From: UBA940 sp031547885
GTDB taxonomy: Bacteria > Bacteroidota > Bacteroidia > Bacteroidales > Rikenellaceae
Direction of reading: 5' to 3'
DNA: 38,396 nt
Assembly (NCBI GenBank): GCA_031547885.1
Contig: JAVBRO010000034.1
Span: forward strand, 1-38,396
Part shown: positions 1 to 6,719 of the stretch, piece after piece
Layout of the letters: the number at the start of each line of letters is the position of its first letter
Numbering within the stretch: the first letter of the stretch is position 1
Translations under genes and position numbers: made by a program
Notes under the pieces: model-generated
What the model was told of the DNA's origin: nothing
What the model saw: only the letters and a program-made list of their open reading frames with translations
The model's database searches: none

Positions 1-140
1 CGATATAGGTCTTCACTAATACTTTTTACGGTTACTAAACGGTCATTCAATTTATGTAAAACAACAATATAACCGATTATCCCCGCAAAGCTAAATCCTT
101 TTCAATCACCTAACAATACGCACTTTACCGAACGCTTACG

Positions 141-1145
141 TTGCAGTTGGAAAGCACTGGCTTCGGCGGAGGCCGGATAATGGCATCCGAGGGTTCTTCG
201 GGAACGATTTACACCCCGAACTACTACATCACAGACCACCTGGGCAGCACAAGGGCGATCTTCGACGGCTCGCCGGACATCGCGCGGAGCAATTTCCTGC
301 CTTACGGAACCCGCTGGACCAACGCCCAGGCACCGACATCACGTTATCAGTTCACCGGCTACGAAGACCAAGACCTGCTCGACAACAAGTACATGGACGC
401 TGGCTTCAGGCTCTACAACGGGATCAGGTTCAACAATCCGGACCCGCTCGCCGAAAAGTACCCTTGGATCAGTCCATATGCATATTGCTTGAATAATCCG
501 ATAATTTTCATTGACCCGGATGGCTTGGATATTTTTGCGATCGACAGCTTAGGAAGAGTCGTTCACCGCATTCCATCGAAAATGGTTATGGTCTATATGG
601 TAAACAATGACGGCACGAGTATGAGAGACGACAGCGGGAATCCATTATTTCGTGTATACGGGGAAGGCTCGATCGAGGCGCAGGAAGAACGACCGGTAGA
701 TACCGGGGAACCCGGCGGCTCTTACACAATGTTTAAGATAACCGGGGACCATGTCTCCGAAAACCTGTTCCTGTTTTTGGCGGAAAATGTAACGGGCAGA
801 TCGAGGGTAGAGGTAAGCCATACCATGACCGGTGAAGAAGGCCCGTTTGGAGTCAACTACATAACGACTAGTCACACCGAAGAGATAGAATATGGGGTGA
901 CTGATTTAGTCGCAAGGGACCTGAAAGGGAGCACTACTGTAAGAAAATATATTCACAGTCACCCGGATGGCAAAAACAGCACAGATCCAAGCGGTGGTTT
1001 TTGGGATGGAGACATCGGTTTTGCTACTGTTGTATGTGGAATTTTACTTCCTAAAGGTGCGCCTGAGCCTGAATTCCATATTTATCACGTTCCTACCAGA
1101 CAAGAAATACAGTTTTGGCCTATAGGGTCCCGGTCCAGAAAATAA
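141..1145 (+). CDS. Orphan RHS C-terminal tip with JAB/JAMM-like putative toxin domain
   Basis: Residues about 30-128 are the conserved end of an RHS core: DHLGSTR at 32-38, FTGYE at 71-75, MDAGFRLYN at 85-93, DPLAEKYPWISPYAYCLNNP at 101-120, ending in IDPDG. The following ~205 residues replace this core, as in polymorphic toxins. They contain HSHPDG (272-277) followed by S284 and D289/D291, resembling the zinc-binding HxH...S...D part of JAMM/JAB metalloproteases, though the spacing is longer than the classical one. A JAB-like toxin family is known from Bacteroidota polymorphic toxins; assignment here is inference from the motif. The start shown is TTG; ATG at 180 is an alternative. In-frame reading goes back only to a stop at 111-113, so the long RHS N-terminus is missing and this is a displaced tip rather than a full toxin. 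Three putative immunity genes follow after 18 bp. Confidence 0.75.
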   Translation: MQLESTGFGGGRIMASEGSSGTIYTPNYYITDHLGSTRAIFDGSPDIARSNFLPYGTRWTNAQAPTSRYQFTGYEDQDLLDNKYMDAGFRLYNGIRFNNPDPLAEKYPWISPYAYCLNNPIIFIDPDGLDIFAIDSLGRVVHRIPSKMVMVYMVNNDGTSMRDDSGNPLFRVYGEGSIEAQEERPVDTGEPGGSYTMFKITGDHVSENLFLFLAENVTGRSRVEVSHTMTGEEGPFGVNYITTSHTEEIEYGVTDLVARDLKGSTTVRKYIHSHPDGKNSTDPSGGFWDGDIGFATVVCGILLPKGAPEPEFHIYHVPTRQEIQFWPIGSRSRK

Positions 1146-1163
1146 AACTTAATTCACATGATT

Positions 1164-1706
1164 ATGAGAACCATACGATTATCGAGATTATTGGTTTTAC
1201 CTGTACTCGCGTTCCTGTGCATGGCTTCCAGGTGTAACGTCAGACATGCCATACTATCAGAGAACAGACGCGACACCAGCATTTATAAGGAGATGAGATT
1301 CACTCTTTGCGAATTGAAAATAAATAATGACCGCTTCCTGAAAGAGTTGGATGAAATAATATTTGCTGACAAATTACGCAAACTTAAAAACTCTAAATTC
1401 AAGTGGTTTATCATACGAATTAAAGATGATGATGACACCACATTGTTTATCCAATACCTGCGAGATCCTTCTCCCTTTTGTTTGGGCTTTTTTATTTACA
1501 AAAATTCTATTTTTACGGTTTCGGGAATCAATCCAAATGGCCTGTTCAGCGAAACAGAGGCATATGAGGAGTTCTCATATTGGATGCCCAGGAGTGATCT
1601 TGATCTCGATCGTATGCCACCGCCACCGCCTCCGGAAGGATTCCCCCGGTGGCTATTGGAATATCGGGATGGCCGATTATTCCTTATAGACAAACGCGTC
1701 TGGTAA
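1164..1706 (+). CDS. Putative immunity lipoprotein, paralog 1 of 3
   Basis: A 180-residue protein of no family I recognise. The N-terminus is basic then hydrophobic (LSRLLVLPVLAFLCMASRC) and ends in a cysteine at about residue 24, a relaxed lipobox, so it is probably an envelope lipoprotein. The C-terminus has a run of six prolines followed by a conserved WLLEYRDGRLFLIDKRVW-type tail. ATG 1164 is chosen over ATG 1158 because the two downstream paralogs begin at exactly this point. It lies 18 bp after the RHS tip and is the first of a tandem triplet; position directly downstream of a polymorphic toxin suggests an immunity role, which is inference. It is very close to paralog 3 (2292-2831) and more distant from paralog 2. 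Base composition is AT-richer than the housekeeping genes, consistent with horizontal acquisition. Confidence 0.7.
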   Translation: MRTIRLSRLLVLPVLAFLCMASRCNVRHAILSENRRDTSIYKEMRFTLCELKINNDRFLKELDEIIFADKLRKLKNSKFKWFIIRIKDDDDTTLFIQYLRDPSPFCLGFFIYKNSIFTVSGINPNGLFSETEAYEEFSYWMPRSDLDLDRMPPPPPPEGFPRWLLEYRDGRLFLIDKRVW

Positions 1707-1724
1707 AACTTAACTCCCGCGATT

Positions 1725-2273
1725 ATGAGAATCATACGTTTATCGAGATTGCTGATCATACCTGTACTGGCGTTCCTGTGCATGGCTTCCAGATGTAACG
1801 TCCGGCATGCGATACGATCGGATGACAGGCGAGATACCAGCATTTACAGGGAGATAAAATTCACCCTCAGCGAATTAAAAATAAATAATGGCCGCTTCCT
1901 GAAAGAGTTGGATAAAATAATATTTACCGATGAATTAGGCAAACTTAAAGATCCTGACTTCAAGTGTTTTTACATTCAAGTTGAACAGCATGATACGGTC
2001 AAGCTATTTGTGCAATTTTTGCGTAATGTGTCTCCCGTAAATATAGGATATTTCTCCCATCGGGATTATATTTTCACCATTGCTGGCGATAATCCTGACA
2101 GTCTTTTCTGTAAAACAAAAACAGATAAGGAATTTTCAGTTTGGTATCCCAGAAGTGATCTTGATCTTGACAGTGTTAGTATTCCCCCGCCTCCGCCTCC
2201 GGAAAGCTTCCCATGTTGGCTGTTGGAATATCGTGATGGCCGATTGTTTCTTGAAGGAAAACGCGTCTGGTAA
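1725..2273 (+). CDS. Putative immunity lipoprotein, paralog 2 of 3
   Basis: A 182-residue paralog of the flanking genes. The signal/lipobox region (LLIIPVLAFLCMASRC) and the C-terminal tail after the polyproline stretch (PPPPPPESFPCWLLEYRDGR) match them closely, but the central ~80 residues diverge (for example FKCFYIQVEQHDTVKLFVQF in place of the FKWFIIRIKDDDDTTLFIQY region of copy 1). This pattern, conserved ends with a variable middle, would fit specificity differences among immunity proteins. It is 18 bp after paralog 1, and the spacer is homologous to those before paralogs 1 and 3. Function is inferred only from context. Confidence 0.7.
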   Translation: MRIIRLSRLLIIPVLAFLCMASRCNVRHAIRSDDRRDTSIYREIKFTLSELKINNGRFLKELDKIIFTDELGKLKDPDFKCFYIQVEQHDTVKLFVQFLRNVSPVNIGYFSHRDYIFTIAGDNPDSLFCKTKTDKEFSVWYPRSDLDLDSVSIPPPPPPESFPCWLLEYRDGRLFLEGKRVW

Positions 2274-2291
2274 AATTTAATTCCCGCGATT

Positions 2292-2831
2292 ATGAGAATC
2301 ATACGGTTATCGAGATTGCTGATCATACCTGTACTCGGGTTCATATGTATGGCTTCCAGGTGTAACGTCAGACATGCCATACTATCAGAGAACAGACGCG
2401 ACACCAGCATTTACAAGGAGATGAGATTCACTCTTTGCGAATTGAAAATAAATAATGACCGCTTCCTGAAAGACCTGGATGAAATAATATTTGCTGACAA
2501 ATTGCGCAAACTTAAAAACTCTAAATTCAAGTGGTTTGTTGTACGAATTAAAGAAGATGATGATGACACCACATTGTTTATCCAATACCTGCGAGACCCT
2601 TCTCCCTTTTGTTTGGGTTTTTTTATTTACAAAAACTCTGTTTTTACGGTTTCGGGAATCAATCCAAATGGCCTGTTCAGCGAAACAGAGGCATACGAGG
2701 AGTTCTCATATTGGATGCCAAGGCGTGATATTGACATTATTATTCCGCCTCCGCCACCGGAAAGCTTCCCGTCGTGGCTATTGGAATATCGGGATCGCCG
2801 ATTATTCCTTATAGACAAACGTGTCTGGTAA
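2292..2831 (+). CDS. Putative immunity lipoprotein, paralog 3 of 3
   Basis: A 179-residue paralog. From residue ~20 to ~130 it is almost identical to paralog 1, including SENRRDTSIYKEMRFTLCEL; it differs by a few substitutions, one extra residue in an acidic EDDDD stretch and a shortened polyproline hinge. Its leader and upstream 18-bp spacer are instead more like paralog 2, so the copy looks mosaic, as expected from unequal crossing over or gene conversion within the tandem array. It is the last gene before a hairpin terminator at 2891-2929. Probable lipoprotein by the same relaxed lipobox. Role as immunity factor is inference. Confidence 0.7.
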   Translation: MRIIRLSRLLIIPVLGFICMASRCNVRHAILSENRRDTSIYKEMRFTLCELKINNDRFLKDLDEIIFADKLRKLKNSKFKWFVVRIKEDDDDTTLFIQYLRDPSPFCLGFFIYKNSVFTVSGINPNGLFSETEAYEEFSYWMPRRDIDIIIPPPPPESFPSWLLEYRDRRLFLIDKRVW

Positions 2832-2890
2832 ACGCTGTTGGTAATGTGGGAATTAGGCCATAATAAAAATCTACTAATATAAATGGCAGA

Positions 2891-2929
2891 CAGGGATGAG
2901 TTTTCAAATTCATCCCTGTTGCTTTTTAT
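2891..2929 (+). terminator. Rho-independent terminator after the toxin/immunity array
   Basis: CAGGGATGA (2891-2899) and TCATCCCTG (2910-2918) form a perfect 9-bp stem with a 10-nt loop, followed by a T-rich tract. It closes the RHS-tip/immunity transcription unit 60 bp after the last stop codon. Confidence 0.75.
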
Positions 2930-3157
2930 ACTTACGACCCGCAGAAGCCCGGCACCGATCCCAGCTACACCGGCAACATCACCGAGTGGAACTGGACGCA
3001 TAAAGACCCCGCCAACGGTTCCGACACGTCCAACACCTACGCCTTCACCTACGACAATCTGAGCCGACTGACCGACACAAAACGCTACGAAGGCTCTTCG
3101 ACCACGCCGGTCAATTCGTTCACCGAACGCAATCTCAGTTACGACGGAAAGGGTTAG
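2927..3157 (+). pseudogene. Stranded RHS core fragment
   Basis: Reading from 2927 gives about 76 codons of typical RHS/YD-repeat sequence: GNITEWNWTHK, then TYAFTYDNLSRLTDTKRYEG, then FTERNLSYDGKG before a TAG at 3155-3157. There is no start codon; the frame upstream hits a stop at 2897-2899 inside the terminator stem. It corresponds to the portion of an RHS core that would normally precede the DHLG region seen in the 141-1145 tip, so core segments are present in inverted order along the chromosome. This is the signature of an RHS locus that has exchanged tips by recombination and kept remnants. No product is expected. Confidence 0.75.
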
Positions 3158-3690
3158 TAACAATAGATATACCCAATGCTTTGTCATTAGCCCTTGTAAT
3201 TTGGCTTAAGAACTTACAGAAAACTGCCGCCCAATCCCGAAGGAGTGCAATGTATATATAATTACTTGCACCCCTTTTCAGGGCTGAAAAACGCCCAAAA
3301 ACAGCATCCGGACGGTGTGTCGGCGGCGGCAATTTGAACACTTTTAATCAAAAGAATTCCTCGGGACTTGCCCCCAGGGTAGTTCATTAAAAATGCAACG
3401 GCTCCTTGCTGAGTTGCCGGGATTACGTCGCTCATTGGATGAGCTCCGTGATCCATGCGCCGCCGCGGGCCTCACTACAACAGAAAAACTGAAAGTTCCT
3501 GATGGAAATCGAAATGAACGGATTACTCGCTGCCGCTCGTGATCCTTGCGCTCCGCGGGTTTCATTACAAAAGCCAAATGAAAAATTCCTGACGGAATCC
3601 GGCAAAAAAAAGAAACATCCCTTTCCCAGTAAACTTGAATGAATGTTTCTTTATTGTGCCGCCCTAACGGGCTTTTTCACTTGGCTTTTG
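3158..3690. other. Gene-free island edge with an imperfect direct repeat
   Basis: No convincing reading frame on either strand. Two imperfect copies of an ~80-bp unit occur at about 3420-3503 and 3520-3597. Each begins with a hairpin of the form GGATTAC...GTGATCC and continues with matching words such as TGCGC, CCGCGGG, TACAA and TTCCTGA. The hairpin has a relative near tRNA-Gly (33401-33433). The rest is low-information spacer running up to tRNA-Gln. Confidence 0.55.
3420..3597. repeat. Two imperfect direct copies of a hairpin-bearing unit
   Basis: Copy 1 starts at 3420, copy 2 at 3520. Both start with GGATTAC and return with GTGATCC after 20-30 bp, making short hairpins, and share the order of later words (GCGGG, TACAA, TTCCTGA). 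They look like decayed copies of an intergenic REP-like repeat. Confidence 0.55.
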
Positions 3691-3761
3691 TTGAGCTACC
3701 AGGATTCGAACCTGGGCAGGCAGAACCAAAATCTGCAGTGCTACCATTACACCATAGCTCA
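3691..3761 (-). tRNA. tRNA-Gln (anticodon TTG)
   Basis: On the minus strand a complete cloverleaf can be drawn: acceptor TGAGCTA pairs perfectly with TAGCTCA, D-stem GTG/CAC, anticodon stem GCAGA/TCTGC with loop TTTTGGT giving anticodon TTG, and T-arm CCAGG-TTCGAAT-CCTGG. Discriminator is A; CCA is not encoded. Its 3' end faces the RHS island, and its upstream side carries a heptamer-ended repeat (3766-3886) and a TAnnTTTG promoter at 3903-3910. Confidence 0.95.
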
Positions 3762-3765
3762 ATAC

Positions 3766-3886
3766 AATTACGAATTACGAACCGACGCTGCGAGCGAACG
3801 CAGATTCAAACTTGTTTGAAATGTGCCGAGCCGCGAGGAGGAAAAGCCTGCGCAGCAGGGTTAATTAAAAATTACTAACCGTAATT
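3766..3886. repeat. Heptamer-ended intergenic element, copy A
   Basis: Starts with two AATTACG heptamers at 3766 and ends with CGTAATT at 3880-3886. Its core from about 3776 to 3842 (GAACCGACGCTGC ... GCCGAGCCGCGAGG) is shared with copy E at 26303-26513 in opposite orientation, but the hairpin between these two words differs. It lies between tRNA-Gln and its promoter. Confidence 0.65.
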
Positions 3887-3902
3887 CATGAATTTCGAGG
3901 TG

Positions 3903-3910
3903 CAAATATA
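3903..3910 (-). promoter_or_regulatory. -7 box for tRNA-Gln
   Basis: TATATTTG on the minus strand fits the Bacteroidota TAnnTTTG -7 consensus and points at tRNA-Gln about 140 bp away. No clear -33 TTTG was seen. Confidence 0.5.
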
Positions 3911-3923
3911 ACATAATTTTCCA

Positions 3924-3931
3924 TATTTTTG
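3924..3931 (+). promoter_or_regulatory. -7 box for the NSS transporter gene
   Basis: TATTTTTG fits TAnnTTTG and ends 25 bp before the ATG at 3957. It is divergent to the tRNA-Gln box 14 bp away. Confidence 0.55.
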
Positions 3932-3956
3932 TATTTCACATCAAACTCAAACGCCA

Positions 3957-5309
3957 ATGACCCAACCGAGGGCCACTTTCGGAAGCCGGATAGGCACGAT
4001 ACTCGCAACGGTGGGCAGCGCCGTGGGACTCGGCAACATCTGGCGTTTCCCCTACGAAGCCGGCCAGAACGGCGGGGGAGCCTACCTTGTAATATACCTC
4101 GGCTGCGTGCTTCTGCTGGGATTCCCGCTGATGATGACCGAATTCTTCGTCGGACGCCGCACGCGCCGCAACGCCATCGACGCATTCGGGGCGCTCTCCC
4201 CGTGGAAGGGCTGGAAGGTGATCGGCTGTATGGGCGTTCTGTCGGCGTTCTTTATCCTCGGATTCTACTCGGTGGTGTCGGGATGGACGCTCGAATACAT
4301 CTGGCAGGCCGCGGCCGGTACGATGAGAGGCAAGTCGGCGGCCGACTTTTCGGCCGGATTCGACACTTTCGTCACCCATCCTTGGCGTCCGTTGGTGTGG
4401 CTCGTGGTGACGAACCTGATCGCCCACATCGTGATTGTTTCGGGTATCAAAAAAGGTATCGAGCGGGCGTCGAAACTGATGATGCCGGCATTGTTCCTGA
4501 TCCTTGTGATGCTGTGCGTGCGTTCGGTGACACTGCCGGGGGCGGGCGAAGGGCTGCGGTTCCTCTTCAAACCCGATTTTTCGGCAGTCGGCCCGGGCAC
4601 GTTCCTTTCGGCGCTCGGACAGGCGTTCTTCTCGCTGAGCCTGGGGATGGCGATCATAATAACCTATGCCTCTTATTTCGACGCGGGCAACAACATGAAG
4701 AAAACGGCCCTGACTGTCACCATGATAGACACGGCGGTGGCGATACTTGCGGGCGTGATGATATTTCCGGCGGTCTTTTCGTTCGGCATCGAGCCGGGCC
4801 AGGGCCCGGGACTGGTGTTCGCGACGCTTCCCAATATCTTCCAGCAGCTTCCGGCGGCCGGTCTCTGGTCGGCTGTGTTCTTCATCCTGCTTGCCCTGGC
4901 GTCGCTCACCTCGATAATCTCGATACACGAACCCTCGACGGCGTTCATCTCCGAAAAATTCGGGCTGAAACGCAAATGGGCGGCGCTGATCGTGACCGTT
5001 GCGGCAACCACGCTGTCGGTTTTCGCGTCGCTGTCGCTTGGGGTGGGCCGGGGCATCACGCTGTTCGGCATGAGCCTGTTCGATTTCCTCGATTTCGCTT
5101 CGGCGAAGGTGCTGATGCCGCTCGGCAGCATGCTTCTTTCGATCTTCGTGGGCTGGTTCGTGGAGAGGAAGGTCTTGGCGCAGGAGTTCTCGAACGGCGG
5201 CACGCTGCGCACAGCATGGATCGGTGCATTCGTGTTCCTGCTGCGCTGGATCGCCCCGATAGCCATAGCGCTTGTCTTTTTACATGAATTAGGTCTGTTC
5301 GGGGTATGA
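3957..5309 (+). CDS. Sodium-dependent transporter, neurotransmitter:sodium symporter (NSS/SNF) family
   Basis: 450 residues of a polytopic inner-membrane carrier. Family hallmarks are at the start: VGLGNIWRFPYEAGQNGGGA (about 23-42), the unwound TM1 that binds sodium and substrate in LeuT-like proteins, followed by the conserved TEFFVGRR region. About eleven to twelve hydrophobic segments follow, matching the length of bacterial members. It should take up amino acids or related small substrates with Na+; the substrate cannot be read from sequence. ATG 3957 follows a TAnnTTTG box. The stop overlaps the next gene's start by 4 bp (ATGA), so the sirtuin is probably translationally coupled. Confidence 0.93.
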   Translation: MTQPRATFGSRIGTILATVGSAVGLGNIWRFPYEAGQNGGGAYLVIYLGCVLLLGFPLMMTEFFVGRRTRRNAIDAFGALSPWKGWKVIGCMGVLSAFFILGFYSVVSGWTLEYIWQAAAGTMRGKSAADFSAGFDTFVTHPWRPLVWLVVTNLIAHIVIVSGIKKGIERASKLMMPALFLILVMLCVRSVTLPGAGEGLRFLFKPDFSAVGPGTFLSALGQAFFSLSLGMAIIITYASYFDAGNNMKKTALTVTMIDTAVAILAGVMIFPAVFSFGIEPGQGPGLVFATLPNIFQQLPAAGLWSAVFFILLALASLTSIISIHEPSTAFISEKFGLKRKWAALIVTVAATTLSVFASLSLGVGRGITLFGMSLFDFLDFASAKVLMPLGSMLLSIFVGWFVERKVLAQEFSNGGTLRTAWIGAFVFLLRWIAPIAIALVFLHELGLFGV

Positions 5310-6001
5310 AAAGATTGGTTTTCCTGACGGGCGCCGGGGTGAGCGCCGACAGCGGACTGGCGACGTTCCGCGATTCCGACGGTCTCTGGGCAAAATACCG
5401 CATCGAGGATGTCTGCACGCCCGAGGCGCTGGCCCGTAACCGCGACGCCGTCATCGATTTCTACAACCTGCGCCGCCGCGAGTGCTTCAGTAAGGAACCC
5501 AACGCGGGGCATTTCGCGATACGCGAGATGGAGGAGTGGTTCGAGGTGGATGTGGTGACTCAGAACGTCGACGACCTGCACGAGCGGGCTGGAAGCAGCC
5601 GCGTGCTTCACCTTCACGGCGAACTGCGCAAACTGCGGAGCCAGAGCGATCCCGGCCTCATCTACACTATCGACGGCTGGGAGCAGCGTCCCGGCGACAG
5701 GGCCGAAGACGGGAGTCTGCTGAGACCTCATATAGTATTTTTCGGGGAGCCGGTCCCGGAGTTTGAAAACGCGGTGCGGATAGTGCAGCGAGCCGACATC
5801 CTGGTCGTAGCGGGGACTTCGCTGGCGGTATATCCGGCGGCTTCGCTGGTCCATTACGCCCCTGCGGGAACGCCATTGTATATAGTCGACCCGGCCGACC
5901 TTGCGCTGATGCCCGCGAATGCGGAGCACATAAAGGAACGTTCGGCAACGGGCCTGCCGAAACTTGCAAAAACTCTCCTCGAAACCTACCTGAAAAAATA
6001 A
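5306..6001 (+). CDS. Sir2-family NAD-dependent protein deacylase (zinc-less, SIRT5-like pocket)
   Basis: 231 residues, Rossmann-type sirtuin. NAD-binding GAGVSADSG at 9-17 and FRD at 21-23; QNVD at 86-89; catalytic histidine H104 in HLHGEL; LLRPHIVFFGEPVP at 138-151; GTSLAVYPA later. The stretch 105-138, which in CobB-type enzymes carries four zinc cysteines, contains no cysteine. Y53 and R56 (FYNLRR) occupy the YxxR pattern that in class III sirtuins binds succinyl/malonyl groups, so desuccinylase or demalonylase activity is a reasonable inference. Coupled by a 4-bp overlap to the upstream transporter. Converges with the minus-strand glycosyltransferase: the two 3' ends overlap by 16 bp. Confidence 0.92.
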   Translation: MKRLVFLTGAGVSADSGLATFRDSDGLWAKYRIEDVCTPEALARNRDAVIDFYNLRRRECFSKEPNAGHFAIREMEEWFEVDVVTQNVDDLHERAGSSRVLHLHGELRKLRSQSDPGLIYTIDGWEQRPGDRAEDGSLLRPHIVFFGEPVPEFENAVRIVQRADILVVAGTSLAVYPAASLVHYAPAGTPLYIVDPADLALMPANAEHIKERSATGLPKLAKTLLETYLKK

Positions 6002-6717
6002 AGGATATCCTTGTACAGGAACGTGAGCTTCCTGCGTATCCTCATGAAACGCTTGTTGTCATGCGGATTTCCTATCGCCGACTTCATCCTGCCCGTGTGG
6101 GTGCCCTGCTCGGCGATCGCCGGGTGGACCCAGTATCCGTCGGCCAGTCCCCTTGCGAGCAGACTGTCGAGATAATGGTCGGCCCCCAGGTCGCTTTTTT
6201 CCGCAGAGATCGTATCGACGGCGACCTTTGCCAGGCTTTTATTGACAAGGTAGCTTCCGGCGCACTGTATAAAACGGCCGGGATACACATACTGTCCCTT
6301 GCGGCGCCTGCTGCGCGGAGTGAAACCCATTCCGGTAGCTTCCAGGCTGAGCCAGAACGGTTTGTCCGTCCCGTTGCTCTTTTTAACCTCTTCGAAGGCA
6401 GCCATGAAGACCTTCACAAAATTCTTTTTCAGGAACATATCATCCTCAAGGACCAGCGCATAGGGAATGTCGTCCCGCAGCATTCTGTTATAGGCTTCCT
6501 GATGTTTCATGGCGCATGAGGTTGCGGGGCAGACCCTCCCGTAACAATCGCCCTTGAAATAGCGCAGCACGATCTCTTCCGTCAGGTCGGGCATATCCCA
6601 GTCGAGAACATATTCGAACGGAATTCCCATTCCGCCGAGCATTTTTTCCATATGTTCGGCGCGATCCTCATAACCTTTCTTGACATGCAGTACGAAAACT
6701 TTTACAGGAAAATCCAT
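5986..6717 (-). CDS. Glycosyltransferase family 25 (LPS-type) protein
   Basis: 243 residues beginning MDFPVKVFVLHVKKGYEDRA. The pattern fits family 25: an N-terminal hydrophobic strand followed by a R-x-x-H region, a conserved GCAMSH-like segment (here TSCAMKHQEAY) and LVLEDDMF, the acidic EDD motif that binds metal/nucleotide sugar. These enzymes add galactose or similar sugars to surface polysaccharide in the cytoplasm. An open frame extends upstream to 7287, but that part reads antisense-frame through meaB, and ATG 6717 fits family length. The start lies 2 bp beyond the meaB stop, so the two form an operon. Its 3' end overlaps that of the sirtuin. Confidence 0.87.
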   Translation of the reverse strand: MDFPVKVFVLHVKKGYEDRAEHMEKMLGGMGIPFEYVLDWDMPDLTEEIVLRYFKGDCYGRVCPATSCAMKHQEAYNRMLRDDIPYALVLEDDMFLKKNFVKVFMAAFEEVKKSNGTDKPFWLSLEATGMGFTPRSRRRKGQYVYPGRFIQCAGSYLVNKSLAKVAVDTISAEKSDLGADHYLDSLLARGLADGYWVHPAIAEQGTHTGRMKSAIGNPHDNKRFMRIRRKLTFLYKDILYFFR

Positions 6718-6719
6718 CG

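Noticed and set aside
13..3761. RHS region as a tRNA-Gln-integrated genomic island with att repeats
   Set aside because: No integrase and no repeat of the tRNA 3' end was seen at the left side of the window; the left border may lie outside.
3929..5287. Long second-frame reading through the NSS transporter
   Set aside because: Arg/Gly/His-rich composition typical of an out-of-frame shadow; the other frame has clear family motifs.
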